Assembly: GCA_022575985.1 (NCBI GenBank)
Contig: JAKSXM010000231.1
Location: 6,946,501-7,010,500 of the forward strand
Origin: Anagrus nilaparvatae
Lineage: Eukaryota > Arthropoda > Insecta > Hymenoptera > Mymaridae
Direction: 5' to 3'
DNA: 64,000 bases
The stretch's first letter is position 1, and each line of letters starts with the position of its first letter. The position numbers and the translations under genes were made by a program. The notes below the pieces were generated by a model. That model was not told where the DNA came from. It was given only the letters and a program-made list of their open reading frames with translations, and made no database searches. Below are positions 33,311 through 44,811 of this stretch, in pieces.

Positions 33311-34265
33311 TGATTAATTTCATCAATTCGAACGTTAAATTCATAAAAAAATAAGAAAAATTTATTTTTGAAACTAATAAACTTTTGTGATTGGCTTCCT
33401 TAAAATTGAGACCCTGAAACACGACAAAAATCGATTTTTCTCATATAAGACGTGTTCAAAAGCTAAAATAAATAGTTTCATTGAATTACTGAGGAAAAAA
33501 ATATACAAGACCCTTTTGTAAATAATATTCAGAATACTTATTTTGAAAACTGCAAAATTTTCTTAATAGATTTCCTTAAAATTAAGACCCTAAAAACAAA
33601 CAAAATCGATTTTTCTGCTATACAACGTATTCAAAAGCTAAAATAAATGGTTTCATTGGATGCCTGGGGGAAAAAATAGACAAGTCCCTCTTGTAAATAT
33701 TATACATAAAAGTTTATTCAGAAAACTACATAACTTTTAAAATTGTTCCCCTTGAATTTCAGACCCTAAAAAGTAACAAAAATCGATTTTTATCCTATAA
33801 AACGTGGTCGAAAGCTAACATAAATGGTTTTGTCGGATTCCTGGGGAAAAAATACTACGAGATATCAATTTGAACATAATCTAAATCTGTATTTAAATCC
33901 ACTAGAAAAACTGAAAGTTTTAAGAAAATACCAATTTGAAGAGACCAAAAAAAAGAGAGCTATCGTGGGCTCAAAAATTGATGTTTTGATCTAAATCCAA
34001 CAAGAAACTTATTTTTTTTACTTATATTTTCGAGTTCTGCAGGCGCGTTAGGAATCCCAGATACTTCGAAAAAAAAACCAGTCTTATAAAAAAATTCAAA
34101 TCATCATTATTCAAATTATGAAAATATTGACAGCAAACGCTTAAAGTAGCTGGATAGAAGGTCCGGATAGGAAATTCTTAGACATTTTTTAGTGTAGAAA
34201 AGACCCCAACATACAGTTTTTTTTGTCATTTTGATCACATAATAAAACGCTTCCAGGTCACCGTG

Positions 34266-34757
34266 CGTAAGAAACTTGACTAGTCTGTTACAAGATTGAA
34301 CTCTTCACATGTATTTTATACACATCCATAATATATATCCATTGGGACAAACAAACAAACAAACAAACATACAAAATTAAAGATTTACATATATATATAG
34401 GATACCACCAATTGTATAATTAATTAATTTTTGATATTACTTTTAGATTTAATTATATCGTCAATAATATAATAGTCATAATAAATATAAATAATCTGCA
34501 CTTATAATTAATTAACATTTTGTTAATTTGTTTTTGTTAATAGTGTTTAGAAAAGGTCGTATTTCATTATTAAAAATAAAATCTTTTAATAAATTAAAAC
34601 TAGTCAACATATTTCTGAGATATTATAAGTAAAGTAATTAATTGCTTAAAATACCTAAAATAAACTCCGAAAGAAGGACAATTCTTGGGAAAATCAGTGA
34701 TCTATAAATTTTTCATTATAATAGTCTTCCATTCTATCGCATTTCCTTTAAATTACT
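34266..34757. other. Gene-free stretch
   Basis: An AAAC microsatellite (about 34348-34370) and AT-rich sequence; nothing else is seen. Confidence 0.5.
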
Positions 34758-34761
34758 TTAA

Positions 34762-35741
34762 CCCATTTACGCCCAAGCGGACGTAAACGGAAAGTCAAAT
34801 AAAAAAATAGGTTCCCGTATAGATAGAGGCTTTTAAATTACATGTCTAGAGTAAAATTTCATGCTCTTACCGAATCTGAAGTCAGATTTTACTTACAACC
34901 CTTTCAAATGCCTCAAAAATAGGGGTAGTGGGGGTGAAAAAGAGGCTAAAATAAAAATGACGGAAAAATCAAAATAAAAATAAAAAAATGATACCAAAAA
35001 ACATTTAAAATTACTTATTTGTGCAAAAAACTTACATTTTTCAGGTTTATGGGATATTTAATTGGATTTCAACCCTTGTATTGCAACTAAGGGTAGTTTT
35101 TTCCAAAAACTTCAAATATTGCTTTTTTAATTCCAAATCGGTTCTAGTAGGTAAATTTGTCTCCTAATTCCATTTTTTGAATTTGTTTTGAGCTAAAACG
35201 CTTCTGTGAACGTAAAATTCTAAAATTTAGTTTCCTATAAAAAAATAATAAATTCTATTGGTTCCGTTTTGCCCTGATTACCCCTATTTTTACGCTCACA
35301 AAAAAATTTTAGCTCAAAACAAATTCAAAAAATGGAATTAGGAGTCAAATTTACCTATTAGAACCGATTTGGAACTAAAAAAACAATATTTGAAGTTTTT
35401 GGGAAAAACAACCCCTAGTTGCAATATAAGGGTTGAAATCCAATTAAATATCCCATAAACCTAAAAATGTATGTTTTTTGCACAAATAAGTAATTTTAAA
35501 TGTTTTTTGGTATCATTTTTTTATTTTTATATTGATTATTCCGTCATTTTTATTTTAGCCTCTTTTTCACCCCCATTACCCCTATTTTTGATGCATTTGA
35601 AAGGGTTGTAAGTAAAATCTGACTTCAGATTCGATAAGAGCATGAAATTTTATTATAGACATGTAATTTAAAAGCCTCTATCTATACGGGAACCTATGTT
35701 TTTTTTGACTTTCCGTTTACGTCTGCTTGGGCGTAAATGGG
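34762..35741. mobile_element. 980 bp TTAA-flanked foldback (piggyBac-like)
   Basis: TTAA at 34758-34761 and 35742-35745 border CCCATTTACGCCCAAGC ... GCTTGGGCGTAAATGGG. The two halves pair over most of their length (for example TTCCGTTTACGTC, AAGGGTTGTAAGTAAAATCT, GAACCGATTTGGAA), so the element is almost one long hairpin. It has CCC-starting ends as in piggyBac and no open reading frame. Confidence 0.8.
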
Positions 35742-35939
35742 TTAAATGAATTTTCCTCTAACTAGGACTACTTTTAATCAATTTTTTACATTTAGCAGAA
35801 ATATTATCAATCGCACCCTCTTCAGATTATTATAATAAAAATAACATTTAGATTTTATAAATCTGTCAATTTTTTATCTTCTTATATTTTGAAAATCATT
35901 ATTTTTAAACATTCATTTATATTATCAAAATTAAAATAC

Positions 35940-36954
35940 AATATTTATTTTTGATTATCAATATTGTTGTTGTTTCTATCGCTCATGATTTTTTTCAATA
36001 GATATCTATTATTTTCTATAAATTTACCTGTACTCGGCTGAGGTATAAAAAATTAAAAAATTTTTTAAATTTTGAAAAGATGTGGTATTTTTTTTGTTAA
36101 ACGTTTCGCCTGTTTTTTTACTTACAGGCCTTTTCAATAACTGAAAATAAAACATAATTTTAATATTCACATTTGCTAGATTTATAAAAAAAATTAAATA
36201 CCTATATCTATATATCCCATGTTAAAAATAAGCATTTTTTAATCTATCTATTGCACTTAATTTATATATATATATAAGTTATTTAACTTTAACAAAATAA
36301 TTTTATTTATCATAATTACTTCATATAAAACTTTAAAACTATAATATTTGAATAAATTAAATGTGTGTTGGTTGTTAACAAAAAATGTATTTTTACAATT
36401 GCCTTTTTAAAAGAAAAAAAGTATGATATCAGCTGTTTTTTTGTTATGATTACACGGCGTGTTTAACGTTGTGTGTTTCATTTAAGTGTATTGATGCTGT
36501 GTATGTAAGATTCGTTTAAAATGTTTATGTCCTCTTTTAGATTAACTGTTGGACTATTTATTTGTATGTACATGCTTTCTGAAATTTTCCTTTTTTTCTA
36601 TACATTTTCTTGATCTATTATTTTCGGCTTTATAAAGTTGAAAGTATGATGGAGTGTGGCAGAATGGGTCGCTATAACAGATTTTTTATCTCTTGTATGT
36701 TCTTCAATCCTCATAAATAATGATCTTTTGGTCTCTCCCACATAGTTATTAGGACAATCATTGCAAGTAAATTTGTACACAACACCAGTTTTGTTTTCTA
36801 ACTTATCTATTTTGCCTTTTCTGACTATTTTTTGCAATTCTTGATTCTGTAATGGAATTGCTTGGTATTGATTTTTGTCCAATATTTTGTTCCTGAAGGT
36901 GGTGGGTTGTGGGTTTACGGTACTTGGAACTGTATGATTGTTTTTTAATAATTA
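35940..36954 (-). mobile_element. Penelope-like element 3' part with GIY-YIG endonuclease
   Basis: On the - strand, the frame 36882-36598 encodes a GIY-YIG endonuclease segment (TGVVYKFTCNDCPNNYVGET, KRSLFMRIEEH), the C-terminal domain that marks Penelope-like retroelements. It continues the RT fragment at 37270-36945 after a frame change near 36950. The untranslated end runs to about 35955 and contains a GAACG... hammerhead-like motif at 36096-36141. The repeat arms of 7501-8654 and the flanks of the hAT at 22.7/24.0 kb are copies of this end. The endonuclease frame itself is open but the element is 5'-truncated and cannot be autonomous. Confidence 0.8.
36096..36141 (-). ncRNA. Hammerhead-like motif at the Penelope-like 3' end
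   Basis: On the - strand: GTTAT, TGAAAAG, GCCTGT, a loop of A/T bases, ACAGGC, GAAAC, GTTTAAC. Stem II and the GAAA half of the hammerhead core are kept. The CUGANGA half is changed to UUGAAAA, so it is probably a degenerate copy. Confidence 0.4.
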
Positions 36955-37744
36955 CTACCTTTTGTTAATGTATTTTTCAATAAAATAGGTGGATATTCAT
37001 TAGCTAACAAGATGTTTTTGACAATTAGGATTTTGTCTTTGTTATATGTCGTGTCAACTAATATGATGGCTCTATTTACAAGGATGTATATCATAGCAAT
37101 TTTTTGATGTGTTGGATGTCTGGAAGCATAATTTAGAATTCTACCTGAGAAAGTGGTTTTTGTATACCAGTTTGTAATAATCTTGCTGTTGCTTTTTATT
37201 AGGGTTAAATCTAAAAAGTTTATTCTATTGTTGTCTTCAAAGTCAATTTCTCCTCTACTGTTCGAAGAGTTTTCGGACGAGGCATCCGATTCAGATGCTA
37301 AAAGGTTATTATAAACAGTATTATTTAATATTGAATAATAAATAATATTAACAAAAATTTCAAGAAAATAAATTAGTTTTACCTTCGTGATCTTCTTCCT
37401 CGCTCAAATTTATTATAATTTGTATCTTTCTTAATTCACGTTTTTTTAAATCATCTAACTTTAGATTATCATCTGGAAAATTATTATGAATAATGTTAAT
37501 CAATATTTAAATATAATCAATATTAACAATCAAAATTTGAGGAAAAAAATTTACCATAAGGACTTATTTCGTCGTTGGAATCTATTTGTTCTTGTTTTAT
37601 CATATTACGATGTTTTAAGCTTTCTAAATCATTCTTATCGAGTTCTTGGCTGTGTCTTAGTACATATTCTAAAGCGTTTGGTCCTATTGGGTTCCTTTCC
37701 ATAATTATTCGTAATAAAGACTTTTCATCATGAAATTTTATCAT
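36945..37744 (-). CDS. Unknown spliced gene fused in frame to Penelope-like reverse transcriptase C-terminus
   Basis: Three exons on the - strand join in frame: 37744-37555, 37472-37383 and 37297-36945, each with GT/AG borders and phase 1, giving 210 residues. The first about 108 residues are acidic and charged (MIKFHDEKSLLRIIMERNPI at the start, EEEDHEASESDASSENSSN at the end) and match no family I know. From about 37268 the same frame runs into Penelope-like RT sequence (INFLDLTLIKSNSKII, NWYTKTTFSGRILNY, SRHPTHQKIA) and stops at 36945. So a 5'-truncated Penelope-like element landed in an exon and supplied a new 3' end. The upstream start is uncertain: 37744 is the first ATG in an open stretch. 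A chance run of open frame is possible, but three clean splice pairs argue for a once-real gene. Confidence 0.5.
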
Positions 37745-38054
37745 GAAATTGTTTTACATCAAGCTTCTTTCATCATGAAATTCATTTTCATCAAGCAGCA
37801 ACTCAAGCTACAAATACTCTATATCACCGTTTATAAATCTTGTTCCATTATCAAATTTTGCTGTCTATTGAATTTTTAAAATATTATTACCATTTTTAAA
37901 TATTAAAAGATTCATATCTAAATAAAAAAATAAAAATAAATTCTTATAAACTTGAAATTTTGATTATAATGTATGACCGTGGTCATACATACATAAAAAA
38001 ATTAATAATAAATTGGGAAATTAAAAAATAAGGAAAATATTAAAATAATTTTTG
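37745..38054. other. Gene-free stretch
   Basis: It contains TTCATCATGAAATT repeats (37726-37785) just upstream of the fusion gene and a short palindrome TGTATGACCGTGGTCATACA at about 37971. No gene is seen. Confidence 0.45.
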
Positions 38055-38667
38055 GAGCAACGAGCGAAGCCTTGAACTTCACGGTTGTCCTTAATGGGTT
38101 CCAACCCGAAATGCATTCTGACGTCAAAATTTCGATTGATTCTTGTCAAGTACACTTACCTTATATAAAAAATTTCAATTTTGAAAAAATCCGTCGGGCG
38201 CTTTTTGAGAAAAGCTCAAAAAGCACCCGAAAACGGGTATTCTTGCGTAAACAAAATTTAAAAGTTTTTTTTTGTAGGTAAACATAATATTTGCTTGTAA
38301 ATAGTATTTAAAAAAAATATTTTTTCCATAAATAAGCATATTTCTGTAGAAAACGATGATATTAGCCCACAGGAAGCTGATTTAATGGTTGAAAATCGTT
38401 TAAAACGCTGTAAACATATGCTTTAGTATTTCTTGAAATTTTCATTTAATAAAGTTATAATTAAGTATAATTCGTAAGTACCTCTTCGCTAATTACCACT
38501 TGTCTTTTTTTGTCAATTTGGTATTCATCCATAACAAATATTGTCCAATCTTGAATTAGTTCATTGATTTTGATATAAAATTTTTTTTTGAATAGAAATA
38601 GTAATATGTTTATATAGTTGTCTCCAGATTCCATATCAGTATATTTTAAATTAAATTTATTTAGAAA
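38055..38667. repeat. Left arm of a 613 bp inverted duplication
   Basis: It is the reverse complement of 40427-41039 with few differences. On its - strand it repeats the C-terminal coding end of the F-box/LRR-like gene (TDMESGDNYINILLFLF, then QVVISEEVLTNYT), so part of that gene was duplicated in inverted orientation. Confidence 0.85.
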
Positions 38668-38674
38668 CCAGACT

Positions 38675-39058
38675 GTACCGGGAGAAATCGGCGATTTGGC
38701 GCTACTACGTCCTGACATTGTCATACGTGACAATGTCAAGCGTAAAATCATCATAATCGACGTAACCGTTCCCTTTGAGAACCGTATGGTTGCATTCGAT
38801 GAAGCTAGACAACATAAAATTGATCACTACCATCGCTTAGCTGAGAGTCTCAGAGGAAAGGATTACTCGGTTGAAGTAGCATCATTTTTCGTCGGCTCTC
38901 TTGGTGGGTGGGACTGGCGAAACGAGCGGATCATCAGACTTCTCAACATCAACCAGCGCTATGCGCAGATGATGAGGAGCCTGATGATAAGCGATACGAT
39001 TCGCTGGTCAAGAGACATATATGTCGAACACGTTACTGGAGTACGGCAGTATAATTAA
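38675..39058 (+). pseudogene. R2-like LINE C-terminus (restriction-like endonuclease end)
   Basis: The open frame reads LALLRPDIVIRDNVKRK, IIIIDVTVPFENRM, FFVGSLGGWDWRNERIIRLL and ends with IRWSRDIYVEHVTGVRQYN. RPD-x-V followed by a D in IDVTVPFE is the pattern of the restriction-like endonuclease found downstream of RT in R2/NeSL-group non-LTR elements. RT itself is absent, so this is a 5'-truncated insertion, placed exactly at the end of the inverted-duplication arm. Bases 39059-39478 are AT-rich 3' sequence with a poly(G) run near 39447 and no gene. Confidence 0.65.
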
Positions 39059-39478
39059 AATTATTAATATCTTTATTTACTTAGAGACTTTTTTTTTTCT
39101 TTTTTTATATTTTTATATTTTTCAAATTTATTTTCATTTATCTTTAAATATTAATCTGCTGTAATGCCTGCCCAGTCACGTCTTAAGGGCCATATTCAAT
39201 TATTTATTGATTTATTTATTGAGCAAGAAATTGAATAATTTATATTTCAAATTTTATATTATTTGTTGACAAATAATTTTATATTTTATATTGTAAACAG
39301 ATTTATCTATGTATATTCTAATTTATATAAAATGATTTATGTAAATGTACATTATATGTTAAATTCAGCAAAATGAATTTAATAGAGGGGACTGGAGACC
39401 TCGCAATTTCGCAAAATGAAATGTAACTGTTACCCTCCCCTTGTAGGGGGGGGGGGGAAGTTCTTTTAAAATATATAT

Positions 39479-40631
39479 TATTAATCTGTTCTTATCAGCT
39501 TGATATCTGGTACGCCTCTCATAGAGAGGCCAGAATATCGAACTGATTTTTGGAAACAGGCGAAAAGTTCATGGAATGATGTAAGAAATCTAAACTTAGA
39601 TGAAATTTTGCCTTACAAATTCTTCGATAACCAACCTCCCACAATAAAAAACGAACTGTTAAGAAAAAATACAAAATTCATCAAAAATTTTTTGGAAAGA
39701 TGCGGAATTTTTTTGAACGTTTTGTCATTAAACATTTTGAACATGGAAAGTTTGTCACATTTTCATGTGTTATTTTGAAAGTTACACGAATACTGCAACA
39801 ACATTACTGATTTGGAAATATCCGGAATACACGATATAATAAATAAAGAAAATCTAAAAAATTTATTCAAAAAAAAAATCCAGGTTTGAATTGCATTTCA
39901 TTATCGTGTATCAAAGTCAACGGAGAATGTTTAACAGCTCTAAATACCAATAACATAAAAAAATTAAAATTATCCCATTGTAATTTCAAATACGACGGTT
40001 TACTAAACGCCTTATTGGGAAACTTGAAGAATTTAAATCACCTTGATTTACAACGAACTGACAAAATATATGAATCAGTCGGTTCACTAATAATTGGCCA
40101 AATTCAAAACATAACTGAACTGACTTTGCAATTAACAAGTTTCACTGACGTTAATAATCTTTCCTTGCTAATATCTATGCAAACAAAAATTAAAAAGATC
40201 GTTATATCAAATATTTCAATTGATGAAGAATTAATTAATTGAATTTCAAAGGACTCGCTTGAAGAATTACATTTAGAATATTCAACAACGCCGCCTCAAG
40301 AAATTTACTTGAATCTTTCATTATTGTTAAATAATCAAAAAAATATAAAAAAATTAATTTAACAAATGTGTAATTAACTGAAAAAACAATGAGGTATAAA
40401 TTTTTTAATTGTAATTATCCCAAATTTCTAAATAAATTTAATTTAAAATATACTGATATGGAATCTGGAGACAACTATATAAACATATTACTATTTCTAT
40501 TCAAAAAAAAATTTTATATCAAAATCAATGAATTAATTCAAGATTGGACAATATTTGTTATGGATGAATACCAAATTGACAAAAAAAGACAAGTGGTAAT
40601 TAGCGAAGAGGTACTTACGAATTATACTTAA
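39479..40631 (+). pseudogene. F-box/LRR-like gene, broken
   Basis: After a TTATCAG acceptor the sequence reads FWKQAKSSWNDVRNLNLDE and FIKNFLERCGIFLNVLSLN, a layout seen in insect F-box/leucine-rich-repeat proteins, then LRR-like phrases (LKKLKLSHCNFKYDGLL, LKNLNHLDLQRTD, ITELTLQLTSF). A TGA at 39777, a frame change in the A run near 39875, a TGA at 40240 and a TAA at 40359 interrupt it. The last part (TDMESGDNYINILL ... VLTNYT) ends at 40631 and is duplicated inverted at 38461-38667. F-box/LRR proteins normally choose substrates for SCF ubiquitin ligases; this copy cannot make a full protein. The F-box itself is not clearly visible, so the family call is moderate. Confidence 0.6.
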
Positions 40632-41039
40632 TTATAACTTTTTTTAAATGAAAATTTCAAGAAATACTAAAGCATATGTTTACAGCGTTTTAAACGATTT
40701 TCAACCATTAAATCAGCTTCCTGTGGGCTAATATCATCGTTTTCTACACAAATATGCTTATTTATGGAAAAAATATTTTTTTTAAATACTATTTACAAGC
40801 AAATATTATGTTTACCTACAAAAAAAAAACTTTGAAATTTTGTTTACGCAAAAATACCCGTTTTCGGGTGCTTTTTGAGATTTTCTCAAAAAGCGCCCGA
40901 CGGATTTTTTCAAAATTGAAATTTTTTATATAAGGTAAGTGTACTTGACAAGAATCAATCGAAATTTTAACGTCAGAACGCATTTCGGGTTGGAACCCAT
41001 TAAGGACAACCGTGACTTACCATGCTTTGCTCGTTGCTT
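40427..41039. repeat. Right arm of the 613 bp inverted duplication
   Basis: It pairs base for base with 38055-38667 (ends GAGCAACGAGCG / CGCTCGTTGC-like). It contains the 3' coding end of the F-box/LRR-like gene and about 400 bases of downstream sequence with a GGGCGCTTTTTGAG hairpin. Confidence 0.85.
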
Positions 41040-42362
41040 GCTACGTGACCCTGAAAATCAAAGATTTTAAGAGGCGGTAAATAACTAAAAAAGTGATTAA
41101 TGAACAATAATTATTTATTTAATTTACTAAGATAAAAGATTACAAAATAAATGTTGAGCGCCACGGGTTCTTAAATCCGAAATAATTAATTAACCAAAAT
41201 TAAGGGGTTGAATTTAATAAGAGAAAAACCGTAAATAAAGGAAAGAAGGGACGAGCATGAAAATAAGGGCGTCTTTCCGTATACAAAATAATTTAGCTAT
41301 TTAACCTAATTTATTTAACTAATCGTCGCGGAGCACATTCGCGCACAGATAAAATTTGACTTCTTTTACCTTGCCGAAGAGATGTTCCTGAAACAAACTT
41401 CCTGGTGAGGCCTCCATCGACTGCTGACCAAACTTATAAAAACGCGTGAGATATTACTTTATCGATATATTCAAGCCGGAATATATATCGATAATGGAGT
41501 CCTAGCGACTGCGTGCTATGACTCCGGAATGAATAAAAGATCACATTTTTTAATTCACAAAAATTAAGCGAGGAAAAGCACAGATTCTTTAATCCGCGTG
41601 AAGTTATTAATTATCTACAAAACTTAGAAAATTAATTAAATTAATAAAATTTATTTAATACGACATTTAATATGAAATTTAAGCATATGCACAAGTGCTT
41701 ATCAAAAATACGTGTCGTTCTCGCACGAGCTCGGCGTGCACCGGCGTCGGTTCGCGACGCGTTTCTTCTTTTAGGAAAGTCCGCGTTAACGTTCCGACGG
41801 AAGCATGTGATTATTTTTGCCGATGAAATAGCGGCAAAATAATTTAATTTAAATATTAAATTATTTTAATATAATTAAATAAAAATATTTTTTTTATATG
41901 TAACATCCCTGTTACAAACCCCTCCCCACTCTCAACCGTAGTTAAGGGGTTAACTGTAGTTCATGATGAAACGCCGAATGTGCTCACCTACCTAACAATC
42001 GTGGGCTAGTAACAAGAAGACGAATTAACCTAACCTAGATATGAAATAAACAGTGTATACTTAAATATATATTTTTTCCGGAAAGCCTGTAAGAAAAGAG
42101 GTTTAGGAAAGGAATAAATAAATAAGCACCATAATTTTAGTAATGATATATATATATATGATTTTTATTAGGGCTAATCAGTCTTTATTGCCTTAATATT
42201 AACGTTAGTCAGCAAAAAAAAAGAATATAAGAATATGGTCAAGAATTTTTGACTTATATATATATAAAAAAAAGTAGAAAAATATAATAAGAGTAAACCA
42301 AATAAAATGATCAGGAACTAAATTTTTCAGACTAGCATTTTAGTCTTATAGATATGTTTATA
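41040..42362. other. Unassigned, GC-patchy region, possibly LTR-derived
   Basis: Patches richer in GC (41320-41520, 41700-41830) and a palindrome TGTAACATCCCTGTTACA at 41899-41916 resemble retrotransposon terminal repeats, but I find no second copy in the window and no coding sequence. Runs of TA microsatellite follow at 42148-42165 and 42255-42265. Confidence 0.3.
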
Positions 42363-44070
42363 TATATGGGTGTATCCATTACTTTTCATACAAAAGTGGG
42401 CACACGTATGTCACCGATTGGGCTCAAATTTTTAGATTATGTTTGGGGTTATAAAAAACTCACCTAGCCAAATTTTTAGCCCTCTAGAACAATATGGGGC
42501 CAAGTTATGACCTCCAAAAGGTCCAAAAAATGACCTATTTTAGCCTATTTTCAAAATTTCGCCATTCCCTTATTTTTCAGTCAAATTACTTCCGGTTGGT
42601 CGCATTTTTTTGGTATAAGCTTCAGAATTTACCAAAAAAATTTATAGACACTTTTATCACGTAGATTTTATTTGGCGATAAAAAATGTTAGATGACTGAA
42701 ACGAAAAAAAACAGGAATTTCAAATTGGTGCCAAATCTGGAAATCTTTATATAACTACTTTCGGTTAGTTGCAAAATTTTGTACTACTCAAGACCTTTCG
42801 AATGCGACCTACAAAATTAAAAACGGCTTATTTTATCCGGAGTTATGCGTATTTTAGTTTGGTTGTTTTTCGAAAATTTTGATTTTTTTGCGTTTTCAAA
42901 TTACTATAACTTTTTTCTATCATAACCAAAAAGGCCAAAAATTTCAGAGAATATTCTTCAAACATTAATAAATAATCTCTGAAATTTTGAATAATCTCTG
43001 AAAAAAAAAGTACTACATTTAAATTACATGAAGCCATGGAGTACTTTTTTTTCGTTTATTACCGGTAAAATCGTTTTAAAAATATTTTTTTTGGCTACTT
43101 GAGGTTGGGTATCATTTTTTATATATTTAAATAGTACTTTCCATCGATTAGTAGCTTTTCAAAACATTCTGCAAGCTTTGTAAAAAATTAGAAAGCTGAA
43201 AAGTCAAAATTCCTATGTTATTTAAATGGGAAAATTGAGGTGCTTACAAGCACGTGTTTTTGCAACGCAAAAGCAAAATCCTTGGAACTGGGAACTTTTT
43301 ATGACCAAAAATTCACAAAAAAACCCGGGGAGCAAAGTTTTTCGACAAAGTCCAAAAATAGGTCCACTTTAATACACAAAATACGTGAAGAATAAGGTTT
43401 TTTGGGGAATGTATAAAAACGGATAGAAGCCAATATCATCCACCAAAATTTCAGAGATTATTTATTAATGTTTGCAGAATATTCTCTGAAATTTTTGGCC
43501 ATTTTGGTTATGATAGAAAAAAGTTATAGTAATTTGAAAACGCAAAAACATCAAAATTTTCGAAAAACGACCAAACTAAAATACGCATAACTCCGGATAA
43601 AATAAGCCGTTGTTAATTTTGTAGGTCGCATTCGAAAGGTCTTGAGTAGTACAAAATTTTGCAACTAACTGGAAGTAGTTATATAAAGATTTCCAGATTT
43701 GGCACCAATTTGAAATTCCTGTTTTTTTTCGTTTCAGTCATCTAACATTTTTTATCGCCAAATAAAATCTACGTGATAAAAGTGTCTATAAATTCTTTTG
43801 GTAAATTCTGAAGCTTATACCAAAAAAATGCGACCAACCGGAAGTAATTTGACTGAAAAATAAGGGAATGGCGAAATTTTGAAAATAGGCTAAAATAGGT
43901 CATTTTTTGGACATTTTGGAGGTCATAACTTGGCCCCATATTGTTCTAGAGGGCTAAAAATTTGGCTAGGTGAGTTTTTTATAACCCCAAACATAATCTA
44001 AAAATTTGAGCCTAATCGGTGACATGCGTGCGCCCACTTTTGTATGAAAAGTAATGGATACACCCATATA
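42363..44070. mobile_element. 1.7 kb foldback element with 625 bp arms
   Basis: Arms 42363-42987 and 43446-44070 are nearly perfect inverted copies (ends TATATGGGTGTATCCATTAC and inverse) around a spacer of about 460 bases. The arms contain AAAAGTGGGCACACGTATGT, TTACTTCCGGTTGGTCGC and GTCATCTAACATTTTTTATC-type phrases. A diverged relative lies at 6566-7500. There is no open frame of note. Confidence 0.85.
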
Positions 44071-44132
44071 CATTTATATCAAGCGAGAGAAAAAAGGTAA
44101 ATATGTGTAAATATATGTACAGGGTGACAAGA

Positions 44133-44805
44133 TCAGTTTAATAGGTTATTCGTGGCATATCTGCTAAGTTCACTTTCGTCTATACTATTTTGGCTCTTCC
44201 TTGCAGTATTGATAACTTTGACTATAATAGGGCTCCTATCAGGTGGAGCCATAATAGTCAAATGTTGGATTATTAGGGAGAAGTCCTGCAAGGTAATCTT
44301 TAGCTCTTGTGTCAATGCATTTTTCATTGTTACAAGTCTCCTTTGATGCTCCTGCTTTTCCGCATGTGATACAGTAATATTTTAGTTGGGCTTTCTCACA
44401 GCTGCGATTTCGGTGCTCATAGCTGCCACAATTCCAACATAGAGTTTTGTAAAGGAACTTAGCTTGTTCTATGGCCTTAAGCGGACGTTTGGGAGGAGAC
44501 TTGGACATCTTGTCAAAATTCATTAGATCATCGGTCTAGTGTTTGACAGTAACGAGCTCCATAAGCTGTGGAAGTGACTTTTTAGAAGCAAGTACCGGAG
44601 AGTCAGTAGGTTTTGGTGACTGTAGTTGGTCGAATACGGGGGTGATCGATGAGAAGATAAATTTTTCGCCGACCGCCTGAACCAAAGCGACTTCGCTCTT
44701 CTCAGCAAGAATGGACTCTAAGTCGAGCAGTTTTACCCAATCGCCTGATCCTTGAAGTTGTCCTACGCGGAAAGTAGGATTAGCCGTAATTTGATAGTTT
44801 TCCAT
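44133..44805 (-). pseudogene. Gypsy element B: gag C-terminal part with zinc knuckles
   Basis: On the - strand, 44805-44536 (MENYQITANPTFRVGQLQGS...) and 44523-44239 give a gag-like product whose second part carries CWNCGSYEHRNRSCEKA and CITCGKAGASKETC, a paired zinc-knuckle arrangement typical of insect Gypsy gag. The frame 44327-44133 overlaps its end (APPDRSPIIVKVINTARK) and would be the start of pol. The two gag segments are separated by a stop at 44534. Sequence then ends at the 42.4 kb foldback side without RT, so the element is truncated at its 3' end. Confidence 0.6.
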
Positions 44806-44811
44806 CTGAAA

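Larger units (their letters stand above)
32175..33880. repeat. Diverged ~150 bp modules inside the composite element
   Basis: Phrases of the type TTCCTTAAAATTGAGACCCT, CGACAAAAATCGATTTTTCT, AAAGCTAAAATAAATGGTTT, and GGGAAAAAATATACAAGACC recur in the same order near 32180, 32335, 33390, 33565 and 33740. The run is split by the nested foldback at about 32495-33310. Confidence 0.65.
32007..34265. mobile_element. 2.26 kb composite inverted-repeat element
   Basis: CACGGTGACCTGGAAGCG at 32007 is matched inverted at the right end (34265), with CGTA lying on both outer sides. The arms (about 32007-32160 and 34110-34265) share GCGTTTGCTGTCAATATTTTC and GACCTTCTATC. Between them lie five or six diverged modules of about 150 bases and a nested foldback with a tRNA-like sequence at its core. 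No transposase is seen. Confidence 0.75.

Noticed and set aside
41040..42362. Solo LTR between about 41100 and 41920
   Set aside because: TGTAACATCCCTGTTACA and GC-rich patches are suggestive, but no matching second end, target duplication or second copy can be seen.
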